DNA of 18,377 nt from an uncultured Oscillospiraceae bacterium (GTDB taxonomy: Bacteria; Bacillota; Clostridia; Oscillospirales; Acutalibacteraceae), in assembly GCA_910588415.1 (NCBI GenBank), contig CAJUPK010000012.1:1-18377 (forward strand), in the 5' to 3' direction. Under the pieces are notes generated by a model, which searched no databases, was not told the origin of the DNA, and worked only from the letters and a program-made list of their open reading frames with translations. The position numbers were made by a program, and so were the translations under genes. Of the stretch, positions 1 through 7,001 are shown in pieces. Numbering within the stretch: position 1 is the stretch's first letter; every line of letters begins with the position of its first letter.

Positions 1-12
1 TCCCACACCCTA

Positions 13-33
13 CCAGGGGCCTAACGCCCCTGG
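13..33. repeat. GC-rich inverted repeat downstream of fabF
   Basis: Perfect 8-bp arms CCAGGGGC and GCCCCTGG are separated by a 5-nt loop. No T-run follows on either strand, so this is not a classical intrinsic terminator. It lies about 180 bp downstream of the fabF stop in the direction of fab transcription. It may be a secondary stop or a 3'-end stabiliser, or it may belong to whatever lies beyond the window edge. Confidence 0.45.
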
Positions 34-45
34 ACCGCGCAATAA

Positions 46-73
46 ATTCTCAAAACCTATGAGATTTGAGAAT
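46..73 (-). terminator. possible terminator of the fab cluster
   Basis: A perfect 9-bp inverted repeat (ATTCTCAAA and TTTGAGAAT, 10-nt loop) is AT-rich, unlike the surrounding DNA. Read on the minus strand it is followed by TTATT. It is the best candidate stop for transcripts leaving fabF, whose stop codon is about 140 bp upstream. The rest of 1-211 holds no credible gene; a shorter dyad around 107-149 (GTCTC/GAGAC) adds further structure. The short U-tract makes this a weak terminator call. Confidence 0.4.
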
Positions 74-211
74 GGGCGAATTAAGAACATAAGTGGCAAA
101 GCGTACTTTAGCCGCGTCTCACAGACTGTGCTGCACAGAGACCACGCATACGGAAGGCCCCCTTCTGTCCAGCCCCAGTGGCACCCGCCCGATTCAAAGC
201 TGTTTTTGATT

Positions 212-1453
212 TTACACTTTGCGAAGGGCCAGATAGGCGTTGTGTCCCCCAAAGCCCAAAGAGGCTGACAGGGCCAGCTGAATATCCGCCTTCCGGGCCT
301 TGCCGGGCACATAGTCCAGGTCGCAGGCCGGGTCCGGCTCTTGATAGCCAATGGTGGGCGGTACAATACCTTCCGCCAGAGCCATGGCGCAGGCAATGGC
401 CTCCACAGCTCCCGCGGCGCCCAGCATGTGTCCGGTCATAGACTTGGTGGAGCTGACCATGCAGGCCCGGGCGGTCTCTTCTCCCAGTCCCAGCTTAATG
501 GCCTTGGTCTCGCACGCGTCGTTCAAGGGGGTGCTGGTACCGTGGGCGTTGATATAAAGCTTGCCTGGATCCTGGCAGCCGCCCGCCTCTTCATAGGCCA
601 GCCGCAGGGCCCTTGCCCCGCCCTTGCCCTCTGGGTCCGGGGCTGTGATGTGATGGGCGTCGCAGGTGGCCCCATAGCCGCACAGCTCCGCGTAAATTTT
701 GGCGCCCCGGGCCTTGGCGTGCTCGTATTCCTCCAGCAGAAGAGCGCCTGCACCCTCGCCCATTACAAAGCCGCACCGCCGGGCGTCAAAAGGCACGCAG
801 GCAAGAGAAGGATCCTCCTGGGTGGACAGGGCCTTCATGTTGGAGAAACCCGCCAGGCCCAGGGGCACAATAGCCGCCTCCGCCCCGCCTGCCAGGGCGG
901 CGGAGAGATACCCGTGCTTAATGGCCCGGTAGGCCTCGCCAATGGCATTGTTGCCAGTGGCGCAGGCCGTAACAGAGGATACGGCCGCCCCCTGGAAGTT
1001 ATACTTAATGGCGATCAGTCCCCCGGCCATGTTGATGATCAGCGCGGGGATAAAGAACGGGGACACCCGCCGGGGACCCTTCTCCAGCAGAAGCTTCTGC
1101 TGTTCCTCAAAGGTGCCAATGCCCCCAATGCCAGAGCCAAAGTATACTCCGATCTCTTCAGCAGGCAGGGTGCCCTGCACACCGCTCTGGGCAACAGCCT
1201 GGGCTGCCGCCCCCAAGGCGTACTGGCAGAACAGGTCATACTTGCGCAGGTCCGCCTTGTCCATATAGCTTGCCGCGTCAAAGTCCTTGACCTCTGCCGC
1301 CACTTTTACCTTGTGGGCGCTGGTGTCAAATCTGGTAATGGGGCCAATGCCGCACTTGCCAGAGACCAGCCCCTGCCAAAAACTCTCCACATCATTGCCT
1401 ATGGGCGTCACCGCGCCCATGCCGGTGATAACCACACGGTTCAAACCGATCAT
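212..1453 (-). CDS. fabF: beta-ketoacyl-ACP synthase II (FabF)
   Basis: FabF condenses malonyl-ACP with a growing acyl-ACP, the elongation step of type II fatty-acid synthesis in the cytosol. The 413-residue protein is full length. The thiolase-fold catalytic set is visible: nucleophile Cys164 in TACATGNNA, His304 in NAHGTST, Lys337, and His342 in TGHMLGAAG. The start is uncertain. The ATG at 1453 sits directly against AAAGG with no spacing. A TTG at 1444 has that AAAGG about 8 nt upstream and would give an N-terminus beginning MNRVVITGMG, which is typical of the family. I keep the ATG coordinate but think the TTG is more likely used. It is the last fab gene here, 151 bp after fabG, and has its own likely promoter at 1522-1550. 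Confidence 0.97.
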   Translation of the reverse strand: MIGLNRVVITGMGAVTPIGNDVESFWQGLVSGKCGIGPITRFDTSAHKVKVAAEVKDFDAASYMDKADLRKYDLFCQYALGAAAQAVAQSGVQGTLPAEEIGVYFGSGIGGIGTFEEQQKLLLEKGPRRVSPFFIPALIINMAGGLIAIKYNFQGAAVSSVTACATGNNAIGEAYRAIKHGYLSAALAGGAEAAIVPLGLAGFSNMKALSTQEDPSLACVPFDARRCGFVMGEGAGALLLEEYEHAKARGAKIYAELCGYGATCDAHHITAPDPEGKGGARALRLAYEEAGGCQDPGKLYINAHGTSTPLNDACETKAIKLGLGEETARACMVSSTKSMTGHMLGAAGAVEAIACAMALAEGIVPPTIGYQEPDPACDLDYVPGKARKADIQLALSASLGFGGHNAYLALRKV

Positions 1454-1521
1454 CCTTTCCCCAGCCGTCCTGCCAGCGCCCCGCCCTTTCCGGCGGAGGG
1501 CCGCAAAGACAGCCCTGCTTT

Positions 1522-1550
1522 ATTTTACCCTATTCTGTTTAAGATTGCAA
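1522..1550 (-). promoter_or_regulatory. sigma-A-type promoter in front of fabF
   Basis: On the minus strand a -35 TTGCAA (1545-1550) and a -10 TAAAAT (1522-1527) are separated by exactly 17 nt. They lie in an AT-rich island within the 151-bp fabG-fabF gap. Transcription would start near 1515, leaving a leader of about 60-70 nt before fabF. This suggests fabF can be transcribed independently of the upstream fab genes. The call rests on motif match only. Confidence 0.55.
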
Positions 1551-1604
1551 TACTGCATTATCTAGTTTTTAAAATTACTTATAACTTTCCTGCCGATCAG
1601 GCGA

Positions 1605-2342
1605 TCAGGTGGCAAGGCCCCCGTCAACCCGCAGGGTTTCGCCAGTGATATAGTCCGACTCCGGCGAGGCCAGGAACAGCGCGGCGTTGGCCACGTCCTC
1701 CGGGGTGCCCATTTTCTTCATAGGCACCTGCACCAGCAGGGGATTGTCCTCCTTAATGTCCTTGGTCATGTCTGTGGCAATAAAGCCTGGGGCAATACAG
1801 TTGCAGCACACGCCCCGGCTGCCCAGCTCTTTGGCCACAGACTTGGACAGGCCAATCAGCCCGGCCTTAGAGGCAGCGTAGTTCACCTGTCCGGCATTGC
1901 CCACCAGCCCGGCAATGGAGCTGATGTTGATGATTTTGCCGGACCGCTTGCGCATAAAATCCCGGTAGCAGGCGCGGATCATATGGAACGCGCCCTTCAG
2001 GTTGATGTCCAGCACCATGTCATAGTCCTGGTCCTTCATGCCCACCATCAGCCCGTCCCGGGTAACGCCCGCATTGTTTACCAGAATATCCACTTTGCCC
2101 AGGTCCTTGCAGACAGCGGCCACGGTCTCATTGCAGGCGGCTTCGTCCCGCACATCGCATACATAGAGCTTCACCCGGCGGCCCAGGGCCTCTATCTCCT
2201 GGGCGGTGGCCAGAGCGGGCTCCTGGGGCCCTACATAGGCAATGGCAATGTCCGCGCCGTTTTCCGCCAGCTTCAAGGCGATGGCCCGGCCCAGTCCCTG
2301 GGACCCGCCGGTGACCAGCGCAATCTTACCTTCCAGCTTCAT
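1605..2342 (-). CDS. fabG: 3-oxoacyl-ACP reductase (FabG)
   Basis: FabG is the NADPH-dependent short-chain dehydrogenase that reduces 3-oxoacyl-ACP to 3-hydroxyacyl-ACP, the first reduction of each elongation cycle. The 245-residue protein shows the Rossmann motif TGGSQGLG (11-18), NNAG (89-92), and the catalytic tetrad Asn114, Ser142, Tyr155 and Lys159 (YAASK). The C-terminus ends in the family-typical VDGGLAT. I chose the ATG at 2342 because GAGGAG lies 7 nt upstream and MKLEGKIALVTGG is the normal N-terminus; an in-frame ATG eight codons further upstream lacks this support. It follows fabD after a 199-bp gap that contains a hairpin (2397-2422). Confidence 0.97.
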   Translation of the reverse strand: MKLEGKIALVTGGSQGLGRAIALKLAENGADIAIAYVGPQEPALATAQEIEALGRRVKLYVCDVRDEAACNETVAAVCKDLGKVDILVNNAGVTRDGLMVGMKDQDYDMVLDINLKGAFHMIRACYRDFMRKRSGKIINISSIAGLVGNAGQVNYAASKAGLIGLSKSVAKELGSRGVCCNCIAPGFIATDMTKDIKEDNPLLVQVPMKKMGTPEDVANAALFLASPESDYITGETLRVDGGLAT

Positions 2343-2396
2343 AACAGATCTCCTCTCTATAAACATCGGCTTTGGGAACCTGTGTGTCCCTCAACC

Positions 2397-2422
2397 CCTG
2401 CCGCTTTTGAAGAAAGCGCAGG
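2397..2422. repeat. hairpin in the fabD-fabG gap
   Basis: The arms CCTGC+GCTTT and AAAGC+GCAGG form a 10-bp stem with one bulged base and a 5-nt loop. A CTTTTA run follows on the plus strand only, so it resembles a terminator for the wrong direction. In the fab transcript it would be an intercistronic stem about 55 nt before the fabG start, perhaps a processing or stability element. I see no convincing promoter for fabG in the rest of the gap (2343-2541). Confidence 0.35.
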
Positions 2423-2541
2423 CTTTTACTCGGCCTCTCCCCTTCGCTGCAGGCATGTATACCAGGTATCTTTGATATATCCCGTCCTGTACGCTCTTTT
2501 CCCAACCGTTGGGGGATACGGGAAGTAGGGCAGATACTTTG

Positions 2542-3459
2542 CTAAGCCTCCAAGGCAGCCAAAGCGGCTTCCAGGGTTTCCTGGTCCTGCACCTGGAACA
2601 CCTGGGCGGTCTTCACGGTTTTCTTAATGAGCCCGCACAGAGTTTTTCCCGGCCCGCACTCCAAAAAGGTGTCCACGCCCTCCGCGGCCAGGGCTTCCAC
2701 CGTCTCCTGCCAGCGCACAGGATGGTTCACCTGGCTGACCAGCAGCTCTTTGGCAGAACCGCTGGTATAGGGCTTGGCGTGGAAGTTGGCATACAGCGGC
2801 AGGCGGGGCTCCCCCAGCTCTATCCCGGCTAGGTACGCTTCCAGCTCGCTGGCAGCGCTCTCCATAAACGGCGAGTGGAATCCCCCGCTGAGAGCCAGGG
2901 CCTTGGCCCTGCCGCCCTCCTCCTGCACCCGGGCCTGGAAAACCTCCAGCTGGGAGGCCTCCCCGGCCACCACCAGCTGGCCCGGGCAGTTATAGTTGAC
3001 AGGCCAGACCTGCGTAAACTCCCTGCAGATCGATTCTACCGTCTCATTGGGCAGCTTCAGCACAGCGGCCATAGCGCCGGGATTTGCCTCGGCAGCCTTC
3101 TGCATGGCCCCGGCCCGTGTACACACAAAGCGGAACCCCTCCTCCTGGGGGAAGAGCCCTGCGAATGTTGCGGCGGCAGCCTCTCCCAGGGAGAAGCCAG
3201 CCGCAAAATCAGCCCGGATGCCCCGCTCCTCTAAAGCCCTTGCTGCTGCCAAGTCTACGCAGTACAGGCAGGGCTGGGTATTCTTTGTAACAGACAGCTC
3301 CTCCGCTGTGCCGGAAAAGCACTGTCGGGAGGTGCCTGGCCGCAGGCGGTCCGCCAGATCAAACACAGCTTGGGCGGCAGGGCTGCAGGCGGCCAGCGAC
3401 TGCCCCATGCCGGAATATTGGGCTCCTTGGCCCGAGAATACGAACGCTATTTTACCCAT
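2542..3459 (-). CDS. fabD: malonyl-CoA:ACP transacylase (FabD)
   Basis: FabD moves malonyl groups from CoA to acyl carrier protein, supplying the extender unit for FabH and FabF. The 305-residue protein has GQGAQ (10-14), the nucleophile elbow GFSLGE with Ser90, Arg115, and the catalytic His195 in GGFHSPFM. The elbow residue before Ser is Phe, where His is common (GHSLG). The start at 3459 has AGGAGG 5 nt upstream and gives MGKIAFVFSGQG. Its first 8 nt overlap the end of the small upstream gene, which implies translational coupling. Confidence 0.96.
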   Translation of the reverse strand: MGKIAFVFSGQGAQYSGMGQSLAACSPAAQAVFDLADRLRPGTSRQCFSGTAEELSVTKNTQPCLYCVDLAAARALEERGIRADFAAGFSLGEAAAATFAGLFPQEEGFRFVCTRAGAMQKAAEANPGAMAAVLKLPNETVESICREFTQVWPVNYNCPGQLVVAGEASQLEVFQARVQEEGGRAKALALSGGFHSPFMESAASELEAYLAGIELGEPRLPLYANFHAKPYTSGSAKELLVSQVNHPVRWQETVEALAAEGVDTFLECGPGKTLCGLIKKTVKTAQVFQVQDQETLEAALAALEA

Positions 3460-3730
3460 GGTTTCCTCCTGCCTTGTGGCTCTCCATTGCTTGCATGGCC
3501 TCCTGCACACCCAGCCGTACCGCGTTTTGTATTTCCGTCTGGGTAATCTGCTCCCGTTCCTTTGCCGCTTCCAGCACGCCGTTTTTCACTGCGTTGCGGA
3601 TGCTGATCTCAAGGCTCCACATGGAGTCCCGTATGGCTGCGGCCGCAGCGGCTTTCGTAATAAGGTAACTGAGTCCCAGGGATATGGCGCAGCCGATCAA
3701 CGTGATAATCACGGCAAAAAGTCCTTCCAT
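3452..3730 (-). CDS. small membrane-anchored helical protein of unknown function
   Basis: I do not recognise a family for this 92-residue protein. Residues 4-25 form a clear N-terminal transmembrane helix (LFAVIITLIGCAISLGLSYL). An alanine-rich stretch AAAAAA follows, then a charged, helix-prone segment to about residue 84 that could form an amphipathic or coiled-coil helix. The tail SHKAGGNHG looks flexible. It has a strong ribosome binding site (AAGGAGG, 5 nt before the ATG). It sits 46 bp after fabK and overlaps fabD by 8 nt, so it is surely expressed with the fab genes. It is not acyl carrier protein: there is no DSL motif for phosphopantetheine. A membrane-tethering or regulatory role for fatty-acid synthesis is a guess from position alone. 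Confidence 0.8.
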   Translation of the reverse strand: MEGLFAVIITLIGCAISLGLSYLITKAAAAAAIRDSMWSLEISIRNAVKNGVLEAAKEREQITQTEIQNAVRLGVQEAMQAMESHKAGGNHG

Positions 3731-3776
3731 AACGGCCTCCTTGTTATTCTGTTGTAGTCATGCTTATCTGCATGGC

Positions 3777-4721
3777 TCAAGCCAGCCACTTCCCGGCAGA
3801 GGCCAGGATCTTCTCCGCCTGGCTGAACATCTCCTGGATGATCTCGGCGGCAGGCTGCTCCTTGTTCACCATGCCGGCAATCTGCCCGGCCAAAAAGTCG
3901 CCGGTTTTCTCATCGCCTTCAATGGCGGCCCGGTACAGGGCGCCCCGGCCCAGGGCTTCCAGTTCCTCGTCAGAGATCTGGCTGTACTCGGCCTTCAGAA
4001 AATCCTTGGCAAACTGGTTTTTGATCTGCCGCACAGGATGTCCCAGACGCTTGCCTGTGGTCATGGTGGCAATATCGTTGGCTTTAAGCACCTTTTTCTT
4101 ATAATTGGCATGGACCCCGCACTCGTGGGCCACCAAAAACCGGGTGCCCACCTGGACCCCCACCGCTCCCAACTGGAAAGCGGCGGCAATGCCCCGGCCG
4201 TCCCCAATGCCTCCGGCGGCCAGCACAGGCAGGTCTGTGGCGTCGCACACCTGGGGGACCAGCACCATGGTGGTCAGCTCTCCCACATGTCCGCCGGACT
4301 CTCCGCCCTCGGCAATGATGGCGGAGGCCCCTGCCTTGGTCACCAGCTTGGCCATGCCCACAGAGGCCACCACCGGGATGACCTTTACCCCGGCCTCCAG
4401 CCACATGGGCATGTATTTGGACGGATTCCCAGCGCCGGTGGTCACCACGGCCACATGTTCTCTGGCGGCCAGCTCCGCCACCTCCCCGGCAAAGGGGGAC
4501 ATAAGCATAATGTTTACCCCGAAGGGCTTATCTGTCAGGGAGCGGCACAGGTCGATCTGCTCCTTGAGATAGTTGGCGTCAGCGTTCATGGCGGAGATAA
4601 TGCCCAGCCCGCCGCCGTTCGATACAGCGGCAGCCAGTTTGCCGTCAGAAATCCAGGCCATGCCGCCCTGGAAGATGGGATATTCAATGCCTAACAGGTC
4701 GCATAGGGGTGTTTTTATCAT
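3777..4721 (-). CDS. fabK: FMN-dependent enoyl-ACP reductase II (FabK)
   Basis: FabK carries out the last step of each elongation cycle, reducing trans-2-enoyl-ACP with NAD(P)H through bound FMN. It is unrelated in fold to FabI and is not expected to be triclosan-sensitive. The 314-residue TIM barrel shows YPIFQGGMAW (14-23), the EGGESGGHVG loop (138-147) with the likely catalytic His145, and the FMN-phosphate-binding AAGGIGDGRG (168-177). The 2-nitropropane dioxygenase family shares this fold, but length, motifs and the fab context favour FabK. AAAGGA lies upstream of the ATG. A 210-bp gap separates it from fabH. No other enoyl reductase is in the window. Confidence 0.95.
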   Translation of the reverse strand: MIKTPLCDLLGIEYPIFQGGMAWISDGKLAAAVSNGGGLGIISAMNADANYLKEQIDLCRSLTDKPFGVNIMLMSPFAGEVAELAAREHVAVVTTGAGNPSKYMPMWLEAGVKVIPVVASVGMAKLVTKAGASAIIAEGGESGGHVGELTTMVLVPQVCDATDLPVLAAGGIGDGRGIAAAFQLGAVGVQVGTRFLVAHECGVHANYKKKVLKANDIATMTTGKRLGHPVRQIKNQFAKDFLKAEYSQISDEELEALGRGALYRAAIEGDEKTGDFLAGQIAGMVNKEQPAAEIIQEMFSQAEKILASAGKWLA

Positions 4722-4931
4722 AGTTGAGAGTGTCCTTTCTTGGGGTGTGGGGTGGAGCGAGCCAGCGCGGACAAGCCTGGACTTTTATTCCCTGTAACCA
4801 TAGCAATAGAGGAATTTCCAGGTCCCGGGCCGTCTGGTTCCCAGCAGGGGTTATGGGGATCCGAAACGCCAGGCTCCCCGGGACGAAATCCCGGCTTGCT
4901 TTTCGTTAATATTCGATCAGGGACCGCCTGG
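4722..4931. other. fabH-fabK intergenic gap with a small hairpin
   Basis: This 210-bp gap contains no credible gene; acyl carrier protein, which is often found beside these genes, is absent. One hairpin is visible at 4878-4894 (CCGGGA, loop CGAAA, TCCCGG), and a CTGGTTACCAG dyad lies at the fabH stop. Neither has a T-tract on the minus strand. I see no promoter good enough to call for fabK, so fabK is probably read through from the fabH promoter. Confidence 0.5.
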
Positions 4932-5888
4932 TTACCAGCGTATCACGCAGGCCGCGCTGGAGAGCCCGCCTCCAAAGGCGGAGAGTACCACGTAGTCCCC
5001 GGGCTGCAGAAGGCCGCTCCGGGCGGTTTCGTCCAGCAGGATCGGTTCGCTGGCAGAGGAGGTGTTGCCGCGTGTTTCAATATTCACCATGAACCGGTCC
5101 TGGGGGATCTCCGGCAGGCGGCGGCGGGCCTCGTTGACAATCCGCAGGTTGGCCTGGTGGGGAATCACGGCCTTCACCTGTTCTCCTGTAATGCCAGCCT
5201 TTTCCATCACAGAGCGGATGTCGCTGACCATAGAGGTCACGGCAAATTTATAGGTCTCCTGGCCCTTCATGTGGACGCAGCTCTTTGGCTGCTCCACTTG
5301 GAAAAAGGGGGAATTGTTCCAGGCCGTGGGGATGCTGATCACATCGTCCCCGCCCTGGGTGTGCAGTTCGCTGGCAAGATAGCCCTCCCCTTCGCCCAGC
5401 ACAGCGGCCCCGGCGCCGTCTCCAAAAATGCAGCAGGTAGACCGGTCTGTCCAGTCCAGCAGCCCGCTCATGCGCTCGGCGCTGACCACCAGCACTTTTT
5501 TCACGGCTTTTCTGGCGAAAAATCCGGCTGCTGTCTCCAGGGCAAAAAGAAAGCCCGGGCAGGCCGCGTTCAGGTCAAAGGCTGGGCAGGAGGCGCCCAG
5601 GCGGTTCTGCACCATGGCCCCCAGGCCGGGCGATATGGTGTCCGCGCTGATGGTAGCCGCAATAACCAGGTCCAGCTCACTGGCGGATACGCCCGCGTTT
5701 TCCAAAGCCCGGCGGGCCGCCTCGGTCCCCAGGTCGGTGGCGCTTTCCGTGGTGCAGACATGGCGCTCTTTTACGCCCACCCGCTGGGTGATCCACTGGT
5801 CAGAGGTCTCCACCATGTGGGACAGGTCGTCGTTGGTAACCACCCGTTCCGGCAAAAAGCTGCCGGTGCCAAGAATTTTAAAGCTCAT
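4932..5888 (-). CDS. fabH: beta-ketoacyl-ACP synthase III (FabH)
   Basis: FabH starts fatty-acid synthesis by condensing a short acyl-CoA with malonyl-ACP; its primer choice sets straight or branched chains. The 318-residue protein has the Cys-His-Asn triad: Cys110 in NAACPGFLFAL, His244 in IPHQANLRI and Asn275 in RGNTSSAS. The usual WITQRVGVKERH N-terminal motif is at 32-43. It is the first gene of the fab run. GAGAGG lies about 12 nt upstream of the ATG, a somewhat long spacing, with GGAAAAA closer. A 29-codon open frame ends 2 nt before the start codon. The primer preference cannot be read from the sequence. Confidence 0.96.
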   Translation of the reverse strand: MSFKILGTGSFLPERVVTNDDLSHMVETSDQWITQRVGVKERHVCTTESATDLGTEAARRALENAGVSASELDLVIAATISADTISPGLGAMVQNRLGASCPAFDLNAACPGFLFALETAAGFFARKAVKKVLVVSAERMSGLLDWTDRSTCCIFGDGAGAAVLGEGEGYLASELHTQGGDDVISIPTAWNNSPFFQVEQPKSCVHMKGQETYKFAVTSMVSDIRSVMEKAGITGEQVKAVIPHQANLRIVNEARRRLPEIPQDRFMVNIETRGNTSSASEPILLDETARSGLLQPGDYVVLSAFGGGLSSAACVIRW

Positions 5889-5992
5889 TGTTATTTTTCC
5901 TCTCTGCCCCAGGCCGCCCCAAAGAGGCTGAAAAAGCGGCGTCGCCTTGGGAAAATGGGTTGCTTTGCCCCGAAAGGCATACTATTTCTCCT

Positions 5993-6021
5993 ATTTTAAA
6001 GGATTTTACCAGATTTGTCAA
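5993..6021 (-). promoter_or_regulatory. sigma-A-type promoter of the fab operon
   Basis: On the minus strand a perfect -35 TTGACA (6016-6021) is separated by 17 nt from a -10 TAAAAT (5993-5998, one mismatch). Transcription would begin near 5985, about 97 nt before fabH. This is the strongest promoter on the minus strand. Its -35 box is only 40 bp from the -35 box of the divergent regulator promoter, so a protein bound between them could affect both. I find no FapR-type or clear FabT-type operator. Confidence 0.75.
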
Positions 6022-6061
6022 TCGTTTGGATACAGCCCATGGGGCCTGAGCGCTGGGTCCC

Positions 6062-6090
6062 TTGATTTTTTTTGCGGAATCCACTATAAT
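6062..6090 (+). promoter_or_regulatory. sigma-A-type promoter of the rpiR-led gene run
   Basis: A -35 TTGATT (6062-6067) and a perfect -10 TATAAT (6085-6090) are separated by 17 nt. Transcription would start near 6097, about 32 nt before the regulator's ATG. It is divergent from the fab promoter. The 40 bp between the two -35 boxes contain a CCCATGGG palindrome (6036-6043) that might be an operator, though it is short. Confidence 0.75.
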
Positions 6091-6128
6091 AGGACCGTAT
6101 ATTTTTGCCCCAAGAGGTGAACCGTTTC

Positions 6129-7001
6129 ATGAACGACCAACTATCCCAACGTATTGAGCACAGCCGCCGGGGCTTCTCCAAAAGCCAGCGGGCCATTGCC
6201 CGCTATCTGCAGGACCACCCGGAGGAAGTGGCCTTTATGACCGCCTCCCGCCTGGGGGCCACCGTGGGCGTCAGCGAGTCCACGGTGGTGCGTTTTGCCA
6301 CAGAGATTGGCTATTCCGGGTACCCGGCCATGCAGCAGGCTGTGCAGGAGATGATCCGCAACAAGCTCACCAGCTTCCAGCGGCTGGAGATGACCTCCCG
6401 CAATATTCCCCCAGAGCGGCTCTTGGACGCGGTGATGGAGCAGGACATTGACATTCTGCGCCGCACCAAGGAGAGCCTGGGCCGGGATGATTTCTACAGC
6501 GCGGTGGAGGCGCTGGTGGGAGCCAAGCGGGTGTTTGTGCTGGGCGCGGGCAGCTCCCTGGCCCTGGCTACCTTTCTGGCCCACTATTTCAGGCTGATTT
6601 TTGACACAGTGCAGCTGGTAGAGGCTACCAGCGAATCCGCCATTTTCCAGCAGATGGTCCGGGCAGGAGAGGGAGACGCCATCATTGCCATCAGCTTCCC
6701 CCGGTACTCCAAAAAGGCCGCAAAGGCCCTGAAATATGCCCATGACAAGGGGATGACCGCCATCGCCGTCACAGACAGTCCCCTGTCTCCCCTGGCGGCG
6801 GGAGCCTCCCATGTGCTGCTGGCCAGAAGCGACATGGTCTCTTTTGTGGACTCCCTGGTAGGCCCCCTCAGCCTGCTGAACGCTCTCATTGTCACCGTGG
6901 CCATCCGGAAAAGAACAGAGGTGGTGGATACCCTGCGGCAGATTGAGAGCATATGGGATGAATACGGCGTGTATGAAAAAGTGGAGGAGCGAGAGGTTTG
7001 A
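6129..7001 (+). CDS. MurR/RpiR-family transcriptional regulator with SIS domain
   Basis: The 290-residue protein has the standard two-part layout. The N-terminal HTH_6 DNA-binding domain covers about 1-77, with the recognition helix around VGVSESTVVRFATEIGYSGY. A SIS phosphosugar-binding domain covers about 125-265 (VFVLGAGSSLALA, and ISFPRYSKKA for the phosphate-binding serine loop). Such proteins usually sense sugar phosphates or amino-sugar phosphates. The ATG at 6129 has AGAGGTGA 8 nt upstream; a TTG at 6105 lacks a site. It is transcribed divergently from fabH and its stop overlaps the next start, so it leads the following gene run. No sugar genes are nearby, so its ligand is unknown. 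Regulation of the fab promoter is a possibility from geometry only. Confidence 0.92.
   Translation: MNDQLSQRIEHSRRGFSKSQRAIARYLQDHPEEVAFMTASRLGATVGVSESTVVRFATEIGYSGYPAMQQAVQEMIRNKLTSFQRLEMTSRNIPPERLLDAVMEQDIDILRRTKESLGRDDFYSAVEALVGAKRVFVLGAGSSLALATFLAHYFRLIFDTVQLVEATSESAIFQQMVRAGEGDAIIAISFPRYSKKAAKALKYAHDKGMTAIAVTDSPLSPLAAGASHVLLARSDMVSFVDSLVGPLSLLNALIVTVAIRKRTEVVDTLRQIESIWDEYGVYEKVEEREV

Noticed and set aside
4722..4931. Possible acyl carrier protein gene between fabH and fabK
   Set aside because: No frame of about 75 codons with a DSL phosphopantetheine site exists on either strand in this gap.
5993..6023. FapR or FabT operator in the fab promoter
   Set aside because: Only a 4-bp dyad (GATT, AATC at 6012-6023) overlaps the -35 box; it does not match the longer symmetric sites known for FapR or FabT.
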